The notes under the pieces are model-generated. The model searched no databases. It had not been told where the DNA came from and worked only from the letters and a program-made list of their open reading frames with translations. A stretch of DNA of 64,000 nucleotides from Lutjanus erythropterus. Lineage: Eukaryota; Chordata; Actinopteri; Lutjaniformes; Lutjanidae. The stretch is from contig CM034612.1 of the NCBI GenBank assembly GCA_020091685.1, forward strand, positions 28,621,403 to 28,685,402, read 5' to 3'. The translations under genes were made by a program, and so were the position numbers. Positions 24,868-34,229 of this stretch are shown here, piece after piece. The stretch's first letter is position 1, and every line of letters starts with the position of its first letter.

Positions 24868-27246
24868 ATGGCGGCGCTGGAACCACACACTGTTTTGATC
24901 AAACAGTTGTTCAACAGCGGTTTGACCCATGCTGAAATTTCCTGCATGTTGCAGCAGATGGGTATTCTGCAATGCTCGGAAATGAGCGTCAGAAGATTCT
25001 GTGCTTGGCAAAATCTGAGGAGAAAAAGACATTTGTCAGACGCTGGGCTGGAGAGCGCGTTGCTTCGATCTATATATGAGGTAAGTTTTCATTCAGATTT
25101 CCACAGTATATTCCAAATATTATATAGCAAACACTACCAGTAAATGTGTAATCTCGTGACAGACGGGACCATCATATGGCCGGAAGTTCATGACCGGCTA
25201 CCTGTCTACATTGGGGCTGCATGTGGGAGAAGTCGGGTAAGAGAGCTCCATCAGCCGTACCATGAATTCTGGTGTCAGGTGATGCTTGTCCTTTAACAAC
25301 AGAACCGCCAGCATTCTAATCTCCCCTAAAACGGCCACAGCAGTCACTGTCATTTTTGTAAATATATACATACAAATTTGCTGTTATAAAAACATTTTAT
25401 GAAGGTGTACTAATTATTTCATTTTGTTCCCAGGGTGCTTGTAATTTAAACCCAACTCCCTAACATGCTTAATATATGGGTCATAAACTTCATTTAGACC
25501 AAAATGAAAAGCTTGGGATGTTTGGTGTCACTCATGTTTTGGCTGTTGATGGCTACAGCAGCAAAATTGTTGCACATTCGACCATGCCAGTGAAAAATAA
25601 CCTTATGATTTATGAGGATGTATACAGGTGAATATATTCACAACTACCATGATTATTGTCATAACTTTTCTGTCCTGCATTATATTTTAAATATATACTC
25701 TTATTGAATTAGTTAAATTCATTGCAGTGACATAACATTATTTTATTCCAGATCTGCTGTCGTGAACCATGGCATGTGGGACCAAGTTCGGGTTGAACAC
25801 GGCAGGGAGTTTTACCTGAGTCTGTACATGCAGGAGAGGTTGTCAGGATACAGACACACCCTCAGCAGGCCTCAGCATACCTCCAAACCGCATCAACAAG
25901 GGTGAGGGTTGTGTAAAAGATCATATAAATTATTGGTGCTTCATGCACTGTCACCTCCAGTGTCTAGCCCAGAAAAACATCAACAAATAATCCTTCATCC
26001 CCTGTGCAATAACCACCCTGAACAATCAAAAATGAACACTTGCTGCTTTTAACAGACCTCCTGCTCCTTCTTTTTACCATGACCTAAATGTTGTTTCTAA
26101 CATTTGTGTTTTTCACATTTGTTTTTAGTGTTTTTTATATGAGCCTGTCAGAGATTAATTTCTGTCACTTGTGACAGACAATAAAGTTGATCTTATCTTA
26201 TAAGTCTTGCACATTTAATTGATGCAGATCGTAGACATGTACTGTATATACTGTACATAATCAGCAATGTAGATCCTTTCAGTATTGATTTACATTGCAC
26301 TATTTGTTTAGATTACATCTTAACAGCTGACTTCTACATACTTTTTACTTTTCATGTTTTGTTTGGAGCTTTTATGTGTTCATACTCTACATACTTTTGT
26401 ATAATCTCATCTATCCCTTGATTTGTTAGCCTTACTGTCCATGTTATTATTAGGTAGTTTTACATCAAAAGTAATGTAAAAATGGAGTCAGTCCTTCTAT
26501 GTGTGGCACATACTTAAAATATTAAGATAATTCTGATTTAAAAAAATAAAAATAAAATAAAAAAAAACAATAGTGTATTGTTACATTTTCTGCTGTTGTA
26601 TTTCCCTTTCACTGAAAAACATCATTTGGACTTTTGATCAACAGAACCTTCGAGTGGAGAGGTTGTGGCCAGAGGTGAACAATCATGTAAATTATCCACT
26701 GAAACGGGCTCTGGTGCAACTGTTAGACCAAGAGGTTGTGAACATGGAGGACAACCTCACTAGATTCTGCATCTCAAACCTGACATGTCAAGTAAGCCAA
26801 ATTGGACTTGACAGAGTGGTGGGTTCATGGAATGCACACAAGATCCCAGGTATGCTTAATGATTATTTACAATTAAGAAATATTGATCATTTCTTTCCAC
26901 TCCCAATCCATCCAACCTATTGCTTTGATTCCATGTCTTAGGTCGTGGAATACCCTATGAACTGGCAGCAGGTGGCTGCCTAGCTAAAGTCTCAGAGGAG
27001 CTGCTGCCATGTGCTTTTGTTGTGGCAAACATGTATGAGCAAGACTTGGGCTCCTCACTGACTTGGGAGTCCGCTTTTGGAGCTGATCCATTTTTCTCAG
27101 AAGAGGGCAGATGTCATGCAGAGCAGAGCTTTGCAGAGAACTACCCTGACATCTCTCTTCTTTTTAATCATGTGGTAAACAACGATGATAGTCCTTTCCA
27201 AGATGCTTTAATCTGCCTAATTAATGTGACTGCAAGATATGTCTGA
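24868..27246 (+). pseudogene. Integrase-core (DDE) gene, transposon-derived, with lesions
   Basis: Exons on the plus strand: 24868-25080 (ATG in GGCTACATGGCGGC; helix-turn-helix-like [16 protein letters not shown]), 25163-25236 (GPSYGRKFMTGYLSTLGL), 25434-25627 (LHLDQNEKLGMFGVTHVLAV then DGYSSKIV, first acidic residue), 25752-25901 (WDQVRVEHGREFYLSLYMQE), 26645-26849 ([20 protein letters not shown]) and 26942-27246, ending in TGA. The pattern matches a repeated fish protein with an integrase catalytic core. Lesions: the motif VRELHQPYHEF lies out of frame just after 25236; TAA stops at 25461 and 25470; a frame change in the fourth exon near 25870, after which YLQTASTR reads in the other frame and joins the next exon in phase. 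The second acidic residue is Glu (RVEHG) where I recall Asp in relatives. A poly(A) signal follows at 27417. Confidence 0.75.
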
Positions 27247-27416
27247 AAAAAAAACTGTCTTAGTTGTGCTTTCTCACAGCCTGTGGTGTTCTTGAGTAAC
27301 TGAATAAGCAGACCATTTGGTCTTTTTTTTCTACATTTTGAAAACCTGAGTGTAGTTATTGATTAATATGTTACAAAGCTGCCATGTCCCTAAGTTATCA
27401 GATGAATAATTTGGCA

Positions 27417-27448
27417 AATAAAGTTGAATTTCTTTGAACCATTTTATT
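27417..27448. terminator. Back-to-back poly(A) signals of a convergent gene pair
   Basis: AATAAA on the plus strand (27417-27422) lies 171 bases after the integrase stop. AATAAA on the minus strand (plus-strand TTTATT, 27443-27448) lies about 208 bases after the RING gene stop. The two are 20 bases apart, so the 3' ends of the two genes nearly touch. Confidence 0.6.
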
Positions 27449-27655
27449 TAACCTTTCTAGTCTTACACAGGCATAGAAAAATATTACAAAAGCTTTATAA
27501 ATAACACTGAAGATGATTTTCCCAAAATAAAATAACACTATAAAGATGCACAGACATTTTTAAAAGTCAAAAATGCATGCAAAAAACATTATTCAAGTGG
27601 AAAAAACTGAACAATGAAGAACAACATGAGCACAACTACATACTGTACAGTTTTA

Positions 27656-28216
27656 CTATCTCAGTATGTTTTCCACTGCAGCCGATGCATCGGACAGTCC
27701 GGAGAGTTTTTGTGTATTGAGGTCAAACTCATCCGCTCGACATTTTGGGCAAATTGTAGAATTTTGCTGCCATTGTTCGATGCAGATCCTGCAGCCAACA
27801 ATGCTATGGCAACACGATGAAACCATGGGCCACCACTGGACCTGCAAATGTGATTCAGAAAACAATTGTAAAAAAAATAAAATAAAAAATTGTAATAATT
27901 AATAATTACATAAGTGGTTACATTATCATTGGCGTCGGGGTCTATTTTCTTCATGGACATGGGTAATTGAGTTGCACTGACATCAACCTATAGAAGACAA
28001 AACTTTTTTTATTTACCCTTGCAGACAATACAGGCAAAGGCATCTTTAACAGCAGCTGCTTCAGCCTCTGTCAAGGACACTGTTGTTCTTCGGTTGGAAC
28101 TTGCCAGGTTTGTCAGCTCCTTGATTGTAGTTGACACCTCCTGAAGACCCTGTGCTGCCAGGACCACCTCTTCAATTGTATCAAACACTGCATCTAGACC
28201 ATTATCATCTCGCCGA
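27656..28216 (-). pseudogene. RING-finger protein, last two exons, phase mismatch
   Basis: Exon 28017-28216 (acceptor TTTTTCAG, donor GTAAAT) reads LDAVFDTIEEVVLAAQGLQE...EAAAVKDAFACIVCK, so it ends inside the first Cys pair of a RING finger. Exon 27656-27841 (acceptor TTTGCAG) continues WWPMVSSCCHSIVGC, RICIEQWQQNSTICPKCR and ends in TAG. Together they give C-x2-C...C-C-H...C-x2-C...C-x2-C, a zinc-binding RING-like arrangement, usual in ubiquitin ligases. The first exon ends in phase 1 and the second is open only in phase 0, so one base seems missing near 27835, or the splicing differs. It faces the integrase gene tail to tail. Upstream exons are uncertain. Confidence 0.6.
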
Positions 28217-28429
28217 CTGAAAAACAGGCAAAATATACATGTTATAACCTATTTGGTCTCAACAAAATCCTAACCAGTAAAAATGCGATTGCAGTGAGGC
28301 GAGCTCCCCCCGTTTGTCCCGCCCCGTAGGCGTAGGCAGGAAGTAAACAGACAACAGCTGTGTCTAATCTAGCCTCTCCTTAAAAGGAGTAGTAGGCAGC
28401 TAGGTGAGCGCTGTCTCACCATTTTCCGA

Positions 28430-29520
28430 CTTCGTTACAGCTGTGAAAGGGTGCACATCAGCCTGAGGTATGCTTATTATGTGGTTTCTGTATCGCTCTG
28501 TCTGCATGTTTACTGAATAGGGTTTCACTGGCCTCCCCGCAGGTGCTGTTTGCGGGTATACCTGAGCTGGCCGGCGTTGGCGTTAGCGTCTCTCAATGTG
28601 TTTGTACTGCGCACCTGTAGGCCAACAAGTGTGGCGTGCTATTGTACCCAGCTATCCCGTGTAGACTTGCAGCTTGAAGGTATGCCCTTGTAATATGTAC
28701 ATTAGTTATAGTTTATATAGGCCAAGTACTGATGCGTACTCTTTGTAATAGGAACGGGGTAACCTGGCGACGACCTCCAGAGAATTTAGCTCCATTCTGT
28801 TTGCTCAAGGTAATGCAGCATAGCTCCTAAGAGCCTATTTTGCCCATTGTAGCAGTCTGTAGTTAATATTGTGTTTTTTTGTTTCTATTAGGCGAAGCCT
28901 TGTCGCCACTGCTGTTTTTGTCCCATAGTTGTTTGTTATATCATTTTCTTAGAATTATTAGTGATTACTTTGCTGTATTTTGTATTTGATTGTGTTTGCT
29001 TGTTATTTAGGTTTCTTTTTCCTTTTATTTCTTTGTAAATTTATCTGCTCTTGTATCATATTTGGTGCTGAACAAGGTTTTTTTTTTAACTTATTTTTTA
29101 TCTCCGTGCTAAACCACTGCCTAAAAGCTTTGTGTTGCTGGGTGTTGTGCTGGTAGCAGGCTGGTTGGGTGGCTAGGCCCGGCTGGTGGTGGGTGATTGG
29201 GTGGAGGGTTCACCTTTTCCTCTGTTCCTTCCCCTATGCATGTACTGCTGCCTCAAATCTGTGTGCCATTTTTTTAAATAGTGAGTGTGAGTATTGGTCT
29301 TTATACTGCATGCCATTTTGATCTGTTGTGTTAACTTTGTGTGCCTCTGTCTTGCAGTGTGAGAGGGAGCAGTTGTCTAACACACTGGTGGTGGTGGTGA
29401 AGCACCCTGACCCTCCCCCTCACTTACCCCAACCTGTGGGTTGGCACCCTTCCTTCCCTGCACTGGTAATGTACCCCCTGCAACTATTTTAGAGTTTTAG
29501 AGTTTAGTGTTGTAATAAAG
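28430..29520 (+). other. Possible spliced non-coding transcription unit
   Basis: A series of segments bounded by good splice signals is visible: an exon ending at 28467 (CCTGAG|GTATGC), 28543-28679 (CCGCAG to GAAG|GTATGC), 28752-28809 (AATAG to CAAG|GTAATG), a start at 28892 (CTATTAG) and a start at 29358 (CTTGCAG), with TTGTAATAAA near 29511. No long open frame joins them. It may be a lncRNA or part of a repeat family. A similar arrangement ending in TTGTAATAAA lies at about 59100-59870. Confidence 0.3.
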
Positions 29521-30022
29521 AAATTTATATGTTTTAAATAACAGTCTCCTCCTTTTTAACAGGGACCCAATACAACAAGTAATTGCCTTTGATTTTTAAT
29601 AAATTATTCCAGATTGAACTTGAAACACACGTCTCTGCTCCTCATTTTCATCTAAGAACTGATGTCTGAACCTGTTGAGTGTATATTATCTGGGTGAAAT
29701 TCCCAGAGTGGTGTTGTCGGGTCCATGTAGGGGTTTGGGTCAGACGCCCCCTCTCCCCAGTCACACAATCATTGTAACCAGTTGTTAAGTCCTGGTACCT
29801 GTGTCATATTTCACCTCAGTCACCTCTTTTTGCTTCCTTGTAACTGCCGTAAATCTCCTCCCTTCACAGCACAAACTTTCCTTGCATTTTGCTTCCAAAA
29901 CGCTGATCCTGAAAAGAAAATAGTTTATTTAGTAATACATAAAGTATACAATTTTCAGAAAAAGTGGTTAGTTTTGTTAAAACCAGAGGATTATAAATAT
30001 TCATTTTTATTTCTTAATTTAC

Positions 30023-30108
30023 CTCTGATTCCCTCTGTGTCCAAGATCTGGTTTCCCTGACCATCAGTAAGGATGACCGAGTCCTCTTGTTCAAGGGCAT
30101 CATTTACA
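30023..30108 (-). CDS. Isolated coding-like exon, family unknown
   Basis: Between a TTTTTGCAG acceptor and a GTAAAT donor the minus strand is open as VNDALEQEDSVILTDGQGNQ then ILDTEGIR. The composition is protein-like, and phase is 1 at both ends. I cannot link it securely to the RING exons downstream or to the exon at 30802. The acceptor lies at the edge of a MITE-like sequence (CACTGCAAAAATTAA). Confidence 0.4.
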
Positions 30109-30109
30109 C

Positions 30110-30540
30110 TGCAAAAATTAATAGTCTTAATATAAGAAATAAATACTTGGTTTGAGCAGATATAGACTAAAATTAAGTGAAATAATCTGCCAGTGCCGTG
30201 AGATAATCACACTTGGTAAGATTTCTTGAAATAAGAATAAAATATATACATAGTAGGCAAGTGAGAAATATCTTAAAATAAGTGGTGAAACACTCATTCC
30301 AAGTACTGTATGCAAGTCAAATAATCTCAAAACTAGCTTTTCAATTCATATTTCCCTTTTTGTTTGTTACTCAAATTGAGTGAAAAAAACATAAACCGAG
30401 AGCAACTTAACAAGATGATTCTTCTTAATTCAAGAGTTATGATTAGCTTTTATCTTAAATCAATACACAGTATTTACACTAAATTAAAATCATACACAGA
30501 ATATTGCCAACAACATTTATTTGAGTTGCTTGCAGAAGAT
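30110..30540. repeat. MITE-like AT-rich repeat
   Basis: Sequence beginning ACACTGCAAAAATTAATAGT with TTAATATAAGAAATAAATAC and CTTGGTAAGATTTCTTGAAA resembles a very common fish MITE. Only one end is convincing. Confidence 0.4.
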
Positions 30541-30801
30541 TCCTTACAATGTTTACAATCATTATAACATAATGTTTGCAAAATTAAACATCCCCCAAAA
30601 AAAGTACCTCTGAAACAGAGGTAACAGGTAACAGAGGCTATAACCTCTTTGATAACTTTTAAAGTATGAGGCAGAATATGGCAGTCAAGGAAAAAACTAC
30701 TTTGCATGAACAAAAATAGACAGCAAGTCTTCAGTATTTGTGTAAAACTTCAAAAAACACAGGGACTTGAGTTTTGTACCCCCCACCAAGCCTGAACAAC
30801 T

Positions 30802-31110
30802 CTATTTCTTGATGAAAGTATTCCACTCTGCCATGACTCTTTTGTATGAGCCTGTGGTGTCTCGCTCGTGGATACTGTCCTGTAAGACTTCCGTCTGAAT
30901 GACAGAGAGAAGGGTCACCACGCACTTAGGATAGGTGAGATGCAGGGTGTAGTAATAACCCATCAGATACAGCAAACCTTCACCGAGTTCTTCTTTGGCA
31001 AATGTAGTGACAGGAGTGTTTCCAATTGCAAGAAGACAGCGGGACCCATCAAAGACCAAAACAGGGCTGAAGAGAGTTCTCCTCTGGAGGTAGATTGCTG
31101 GCTCTGTTGG
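30802..31110 (-). CDS. C-terminal exon of an uncharacterised multi-copy teleost protein
   Basis: After a TTCTTTAG acceptor the minus strand is open for 102 codons to a TAG stop: PTEPAIYLQRRTLFSPVLVF..., with YYYTLHLTYPKCVVTLLSVI near the centre. A hydrophobic helix ending in YPKC is typical of the C-terminus of a repeated fish family whose N-terminal part I recognise in the decayed exons at 12240 and 13231. The function is unknown. Upstream exons would lie toward the 31280 gap and none is visible in the 170 bases before it, so the gene is partial. Confidence 0.5.
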   Translation of the reverse strand, partial: PTEPAIYLQRRTLFSPVLVFDGSRCLLAIGNTPVTTFAKEELGEGLLYLMGYYYTLHLTYPKCVVTLLSVIQTEVLQDSIHERDTTGSYKRVMAEWNTFIKK

Positions 31111-31200
31111 CTAAAGAAGAACACACAGGGTATACTAAGAAACTGAAAAACTACTTGGGCAAGTGAACTGATATTTTTGAACACCATTATGTACACCTAC

Positions 31201-31279
31201 AGCTCTGGAAAAAATTAAGAGACCACTGCAAAATAATCTGTTTTTCTTTTACTTTGTATATATATATATATATATATAC
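31201..31279. repeat. End of a common fish repeat, then (TA)n, cut by the gap
   Basis: AGCTCTGGAAAAAATTAAGA followed by GACCACTGCAAAATAATCTG is a start I know from a very abundant fish repeat. It runs into a TA tract and then the N gap. Confidence 0.5.
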
Positions 31280-31779
31280 NNNNNNNNNNNNNNNNNNNNN
31301 NNNNNNNNNNNNNNNNNNNNNNNNNNNNNNNNNNNNNNNNNNNNNNNNNNNNNNNNNNNNNNNNNNNNNNNNNNNNNNNNNNNNNNNNNNNNNNNNNNNN
31401 NNNNNNNNNNNNNNNNNNNNNNNNNNNNNNNNNNNNNNNNNNNNNNNNNNNNNNNNNNNNNNNNNNNNNNNNNNNNNNNNNNNNNNNNNNNNNNNNNNNN
31501 NNNNNNNNNNNNNNNNNNNNNNNNNNNNNNNNNNNNNNNNNNNNNNNNNNNNNNNNNNNNNNNNNNNNNNNNNNNNNNNNNNNNNNNNNNNNNNNNNNNN
31601 NNNNNNNNNNNNNNNNNNNNNNNNNNNNNNNNNNNNNNNNNNNNNNNNNNNNNNNNNNNNNNNNNNNNNNNNNNNNNNNNNNNNNNNNNNNNNNNNNNNN
31701 NNNNNNNNNNNNNNNNNNNNNNNNNNNNNNNNNNNNNNNNNNNNNNNNNNNNNNNNNNNNNNNNNNNNNNNNNNNNNNN
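31280..31779. other. Assembly gap, 500 N
   Basis: Exactly 500 Ns, probably a placeholder of unknown real length. Confidence 0.99.
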
Positions 31780-31912
31780 GAAGTATTTTCATTTTGTGAC
31801 CTGTGAAATTAATTTCAAATGTAATCTGATTATTGCTTTTGCACAGATAATATATGGAGAAAAGACAGTGCTGTTGTTGTTTTCCAGATAACGTTTGGTG
31901 ACAAGACAGTTA
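31780..31912 (+). repeat. 133-bp segment identical to 47029-47161
   Basis: Every base from the first base after gap 1 to 31912 equals 47029-47161, the last base before gap 2. The offset is 15249. It contains the start of a plexin-C1 exon. Confidence 0.98.
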
Positions 31913-31941
31913 CTCTAGAGCCTNACAAGTCAAAACCGACG
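31888..31941 (+). CDS. plxnc1: Plexin-C1 late ectodomain exon, out of order
   Basis: Between a TTTTCCAG acceptor and GTAGGT donor the exon reads ITFGDKTVTLEPxKSKPT (x at the N, 31924), 18 codons in phase 0. It matches the segment just before the transmembrane helix of plexin-C1 and should follow exon 46759-46923. Here it lies 628 bases upstream of the sema exon at 32570. An alternative acceptor lies at 31846. See the finding on the wrapped contig. Confidence 0.75.
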
Positions 31942-32569
31942 GTAGGTTGTTTTCTAAAGTCTGTTAGAACAATCTCACCTCTGATCATCAAGCAAATTTA
32001 CAGAAAAGCAGATCACTGCACTGTTCTGTAGCGTCAATAAAGTCACACAACCAGAAAGATACGGCAGAAAAAGAAAAAAACATNAAGTTTCTACATAATC
32101 TCAAACATTTCCACAATATAAATTACCACAAAAATGAGAAGTCAGAATTATTTCAGAGTGCAGTCTTGCCTGCTGCTGACAGCATGAGGAAGGAACTAGG
32201 TTTTGCTGACTGACGCTTGGCTTATTACATATTCAAAGCAAAACTGTAGTCCAAAAAGTCTTAAAACGGTAAGTGGTCAGTTTATGAGGTTCTTACATAG
32301 TTGGCTGTTAGAAAGATGGTGACAATACAACTAAAATGTCACTTACTGTCACAGCAGCACTCTAACTTCCCAGACAGTTAGACAGTCAGTCATGCTGTAC
32401 AGTATAAATGAACATGACATACTTAATGACCTGGCAATGCTGTTATCTGAGCTTTTAGTGATATCAGACTGTTTCATGTATCCTCAGTACTTCAAAAGCT
32501 CTGATCTTCATGAAGACATAAATACATGTTGGATCCAAATCTATTGATCAATGTGTTTGTGTTTCTCAG

Positions 32570-32692
32570 CCAAAGACCCTGAAGCCGAAGATGGTGCTGT
32601 TCAAGCAGAACTACATGACCTCTGTGCTGGCAGTGAGACAGAAGGCCTGGATGATTTTCTTTATTGGGACGGGAGATGGGCAGCTGATTAAG
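32570..32692 (+). CDS. plxnc1: plxnc1 exon: last sema blade
   Basis: CTCAG acceptor, GTGTGT donor, 41 codons, phase 0 at both ends. SVLAVRQKAWMIFFIGTGDG then QLIK is the conserved plexin FLGTxDGQLxK strand of the sema propeller. Confidence 0.88.
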
Positions 32693-34189
32693 GTGTGTAT
32701 GAAAAGTAACAGCTGTATATTATAAAGTATTCACTGCCTTGGATGCTTTCTCCTCTTATTGCTTTCATAAATGGAATCATGTTCAATATAATTTGGCTTT
32801 TTTGACAAAAAAATCACCAAAAAACTCTTTAATGCCAAAGTGAAAACAGATTTCTACAAAGTAATGTCAATTAAATAAAAATCCATAATGTAAAATATGT
32901 GATTGCATAAATCTTCACCCCTTCAAGTCAGTATTTAGTAGATGCATGAGTCACAATCACAGCACTGAGTCTGTGTGGACAGGTCTCAATCAGGCTTTGC
33001 ACATCTGGACACTGCAATTTTACTCCATTTCTTCAAAGCTGCTCAAGCTCTGTCAGGTTGCACAGGGATCAGGCGTGAACAGCCCTTTTCAAGTCCAGCC
33101 ACAAATTCTCTATTGGACTGAGGTCTGGGACTTGTCCGCTCCAGAACATTCACCTTGTTGTGTCTAAACCATTTCTATGTACTTTTAGCTGTGTGCTTTC
33201 TTGCTGGAAAATAAATCTTCTCCCAGTCATAGTTCATAGTGCAAACTTACAGCAATTTAGACTGCAAATTTGTCCTCCAGGATTTAACTATATTTTCTGC
33301 ATGCATTTGACCTCTACCTTTACAAACCTTCCAGGGCCTGCTGCTGAGACATGCTTCACAGTGGGGATGGTGTGTTTGTGGTGATGTGTTGTGATGTTCT
33401 CCCACATAGTGTTTATAGTCTGATGACCAAAAGCTCCATTTTGGTCTCATCAGACAAGAACCATCTTCCACTTGATCAAGGAGTCTCCCACATGCCTTTG
33501 GGTGAACTCTAGATTTACTGAGCTTTCTTCAACAGTGGCTTTTCTCTCTCTGTTCCATCAATCTGACTGGAGAGCAGACAACAGTTGTTGTATGCAGAAT
33601 CGCTCAATCTCTGCTGCTGAAGCTTTCTCCTTCAGAGTCGTCATAGGTGTCTTGATGGCCTCCTTCACTAGTCTCCTTCTTGCATGATCACTCAGTTTGT
33701 GAGGACGTCCTGCTATAGGCACATTTACACATGTGCCATATTCCTTCCTTTTCTTAATGATGGATTTAACTGAAGTCCAGGATGTTCAGTGACTTTGAAT
33801 TACTTTTATCTATCCCTCAACTATACTTTTCAATAACCTTTCCCAGAGTTGTTTGGAGTGTCCTTTTGTCTTTATTGTGTACTTGTAGCCAGGAATACTG
33901 ATGAACCAGTGACTGGACCTTCCAGACACATGTGTCTTTATACTACAGTCACTTGAGACACTTTCACTGCACTCAGGTGATCTCCGTTTCACTATCTGTG
34001 AGACTACAAACACCATAGCTGGACCTCTGTTTAATGAGGTCAACATTCATGCAATCACTGGGAAGGAAATATGGTATCAGAACATCTGTAGCTCTAAAGC
34101 ACAACTAAACTACACTTCTGCACAATGCCAGATTTTGAGGAAATGCAGCCAAAGCCAACCTTTGCTGCAGCCCAAGTCTAGTGTGTCTG

Positions 34190-34229
<40 letters not shown>

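Noticed and set aside
31187..31799. Open frames running through the N gap, likewise at 47079-48137
   Set aside because: Only the Ns keep them open. The copia part after 47662 is real, but its continuation through the gap is unknown.
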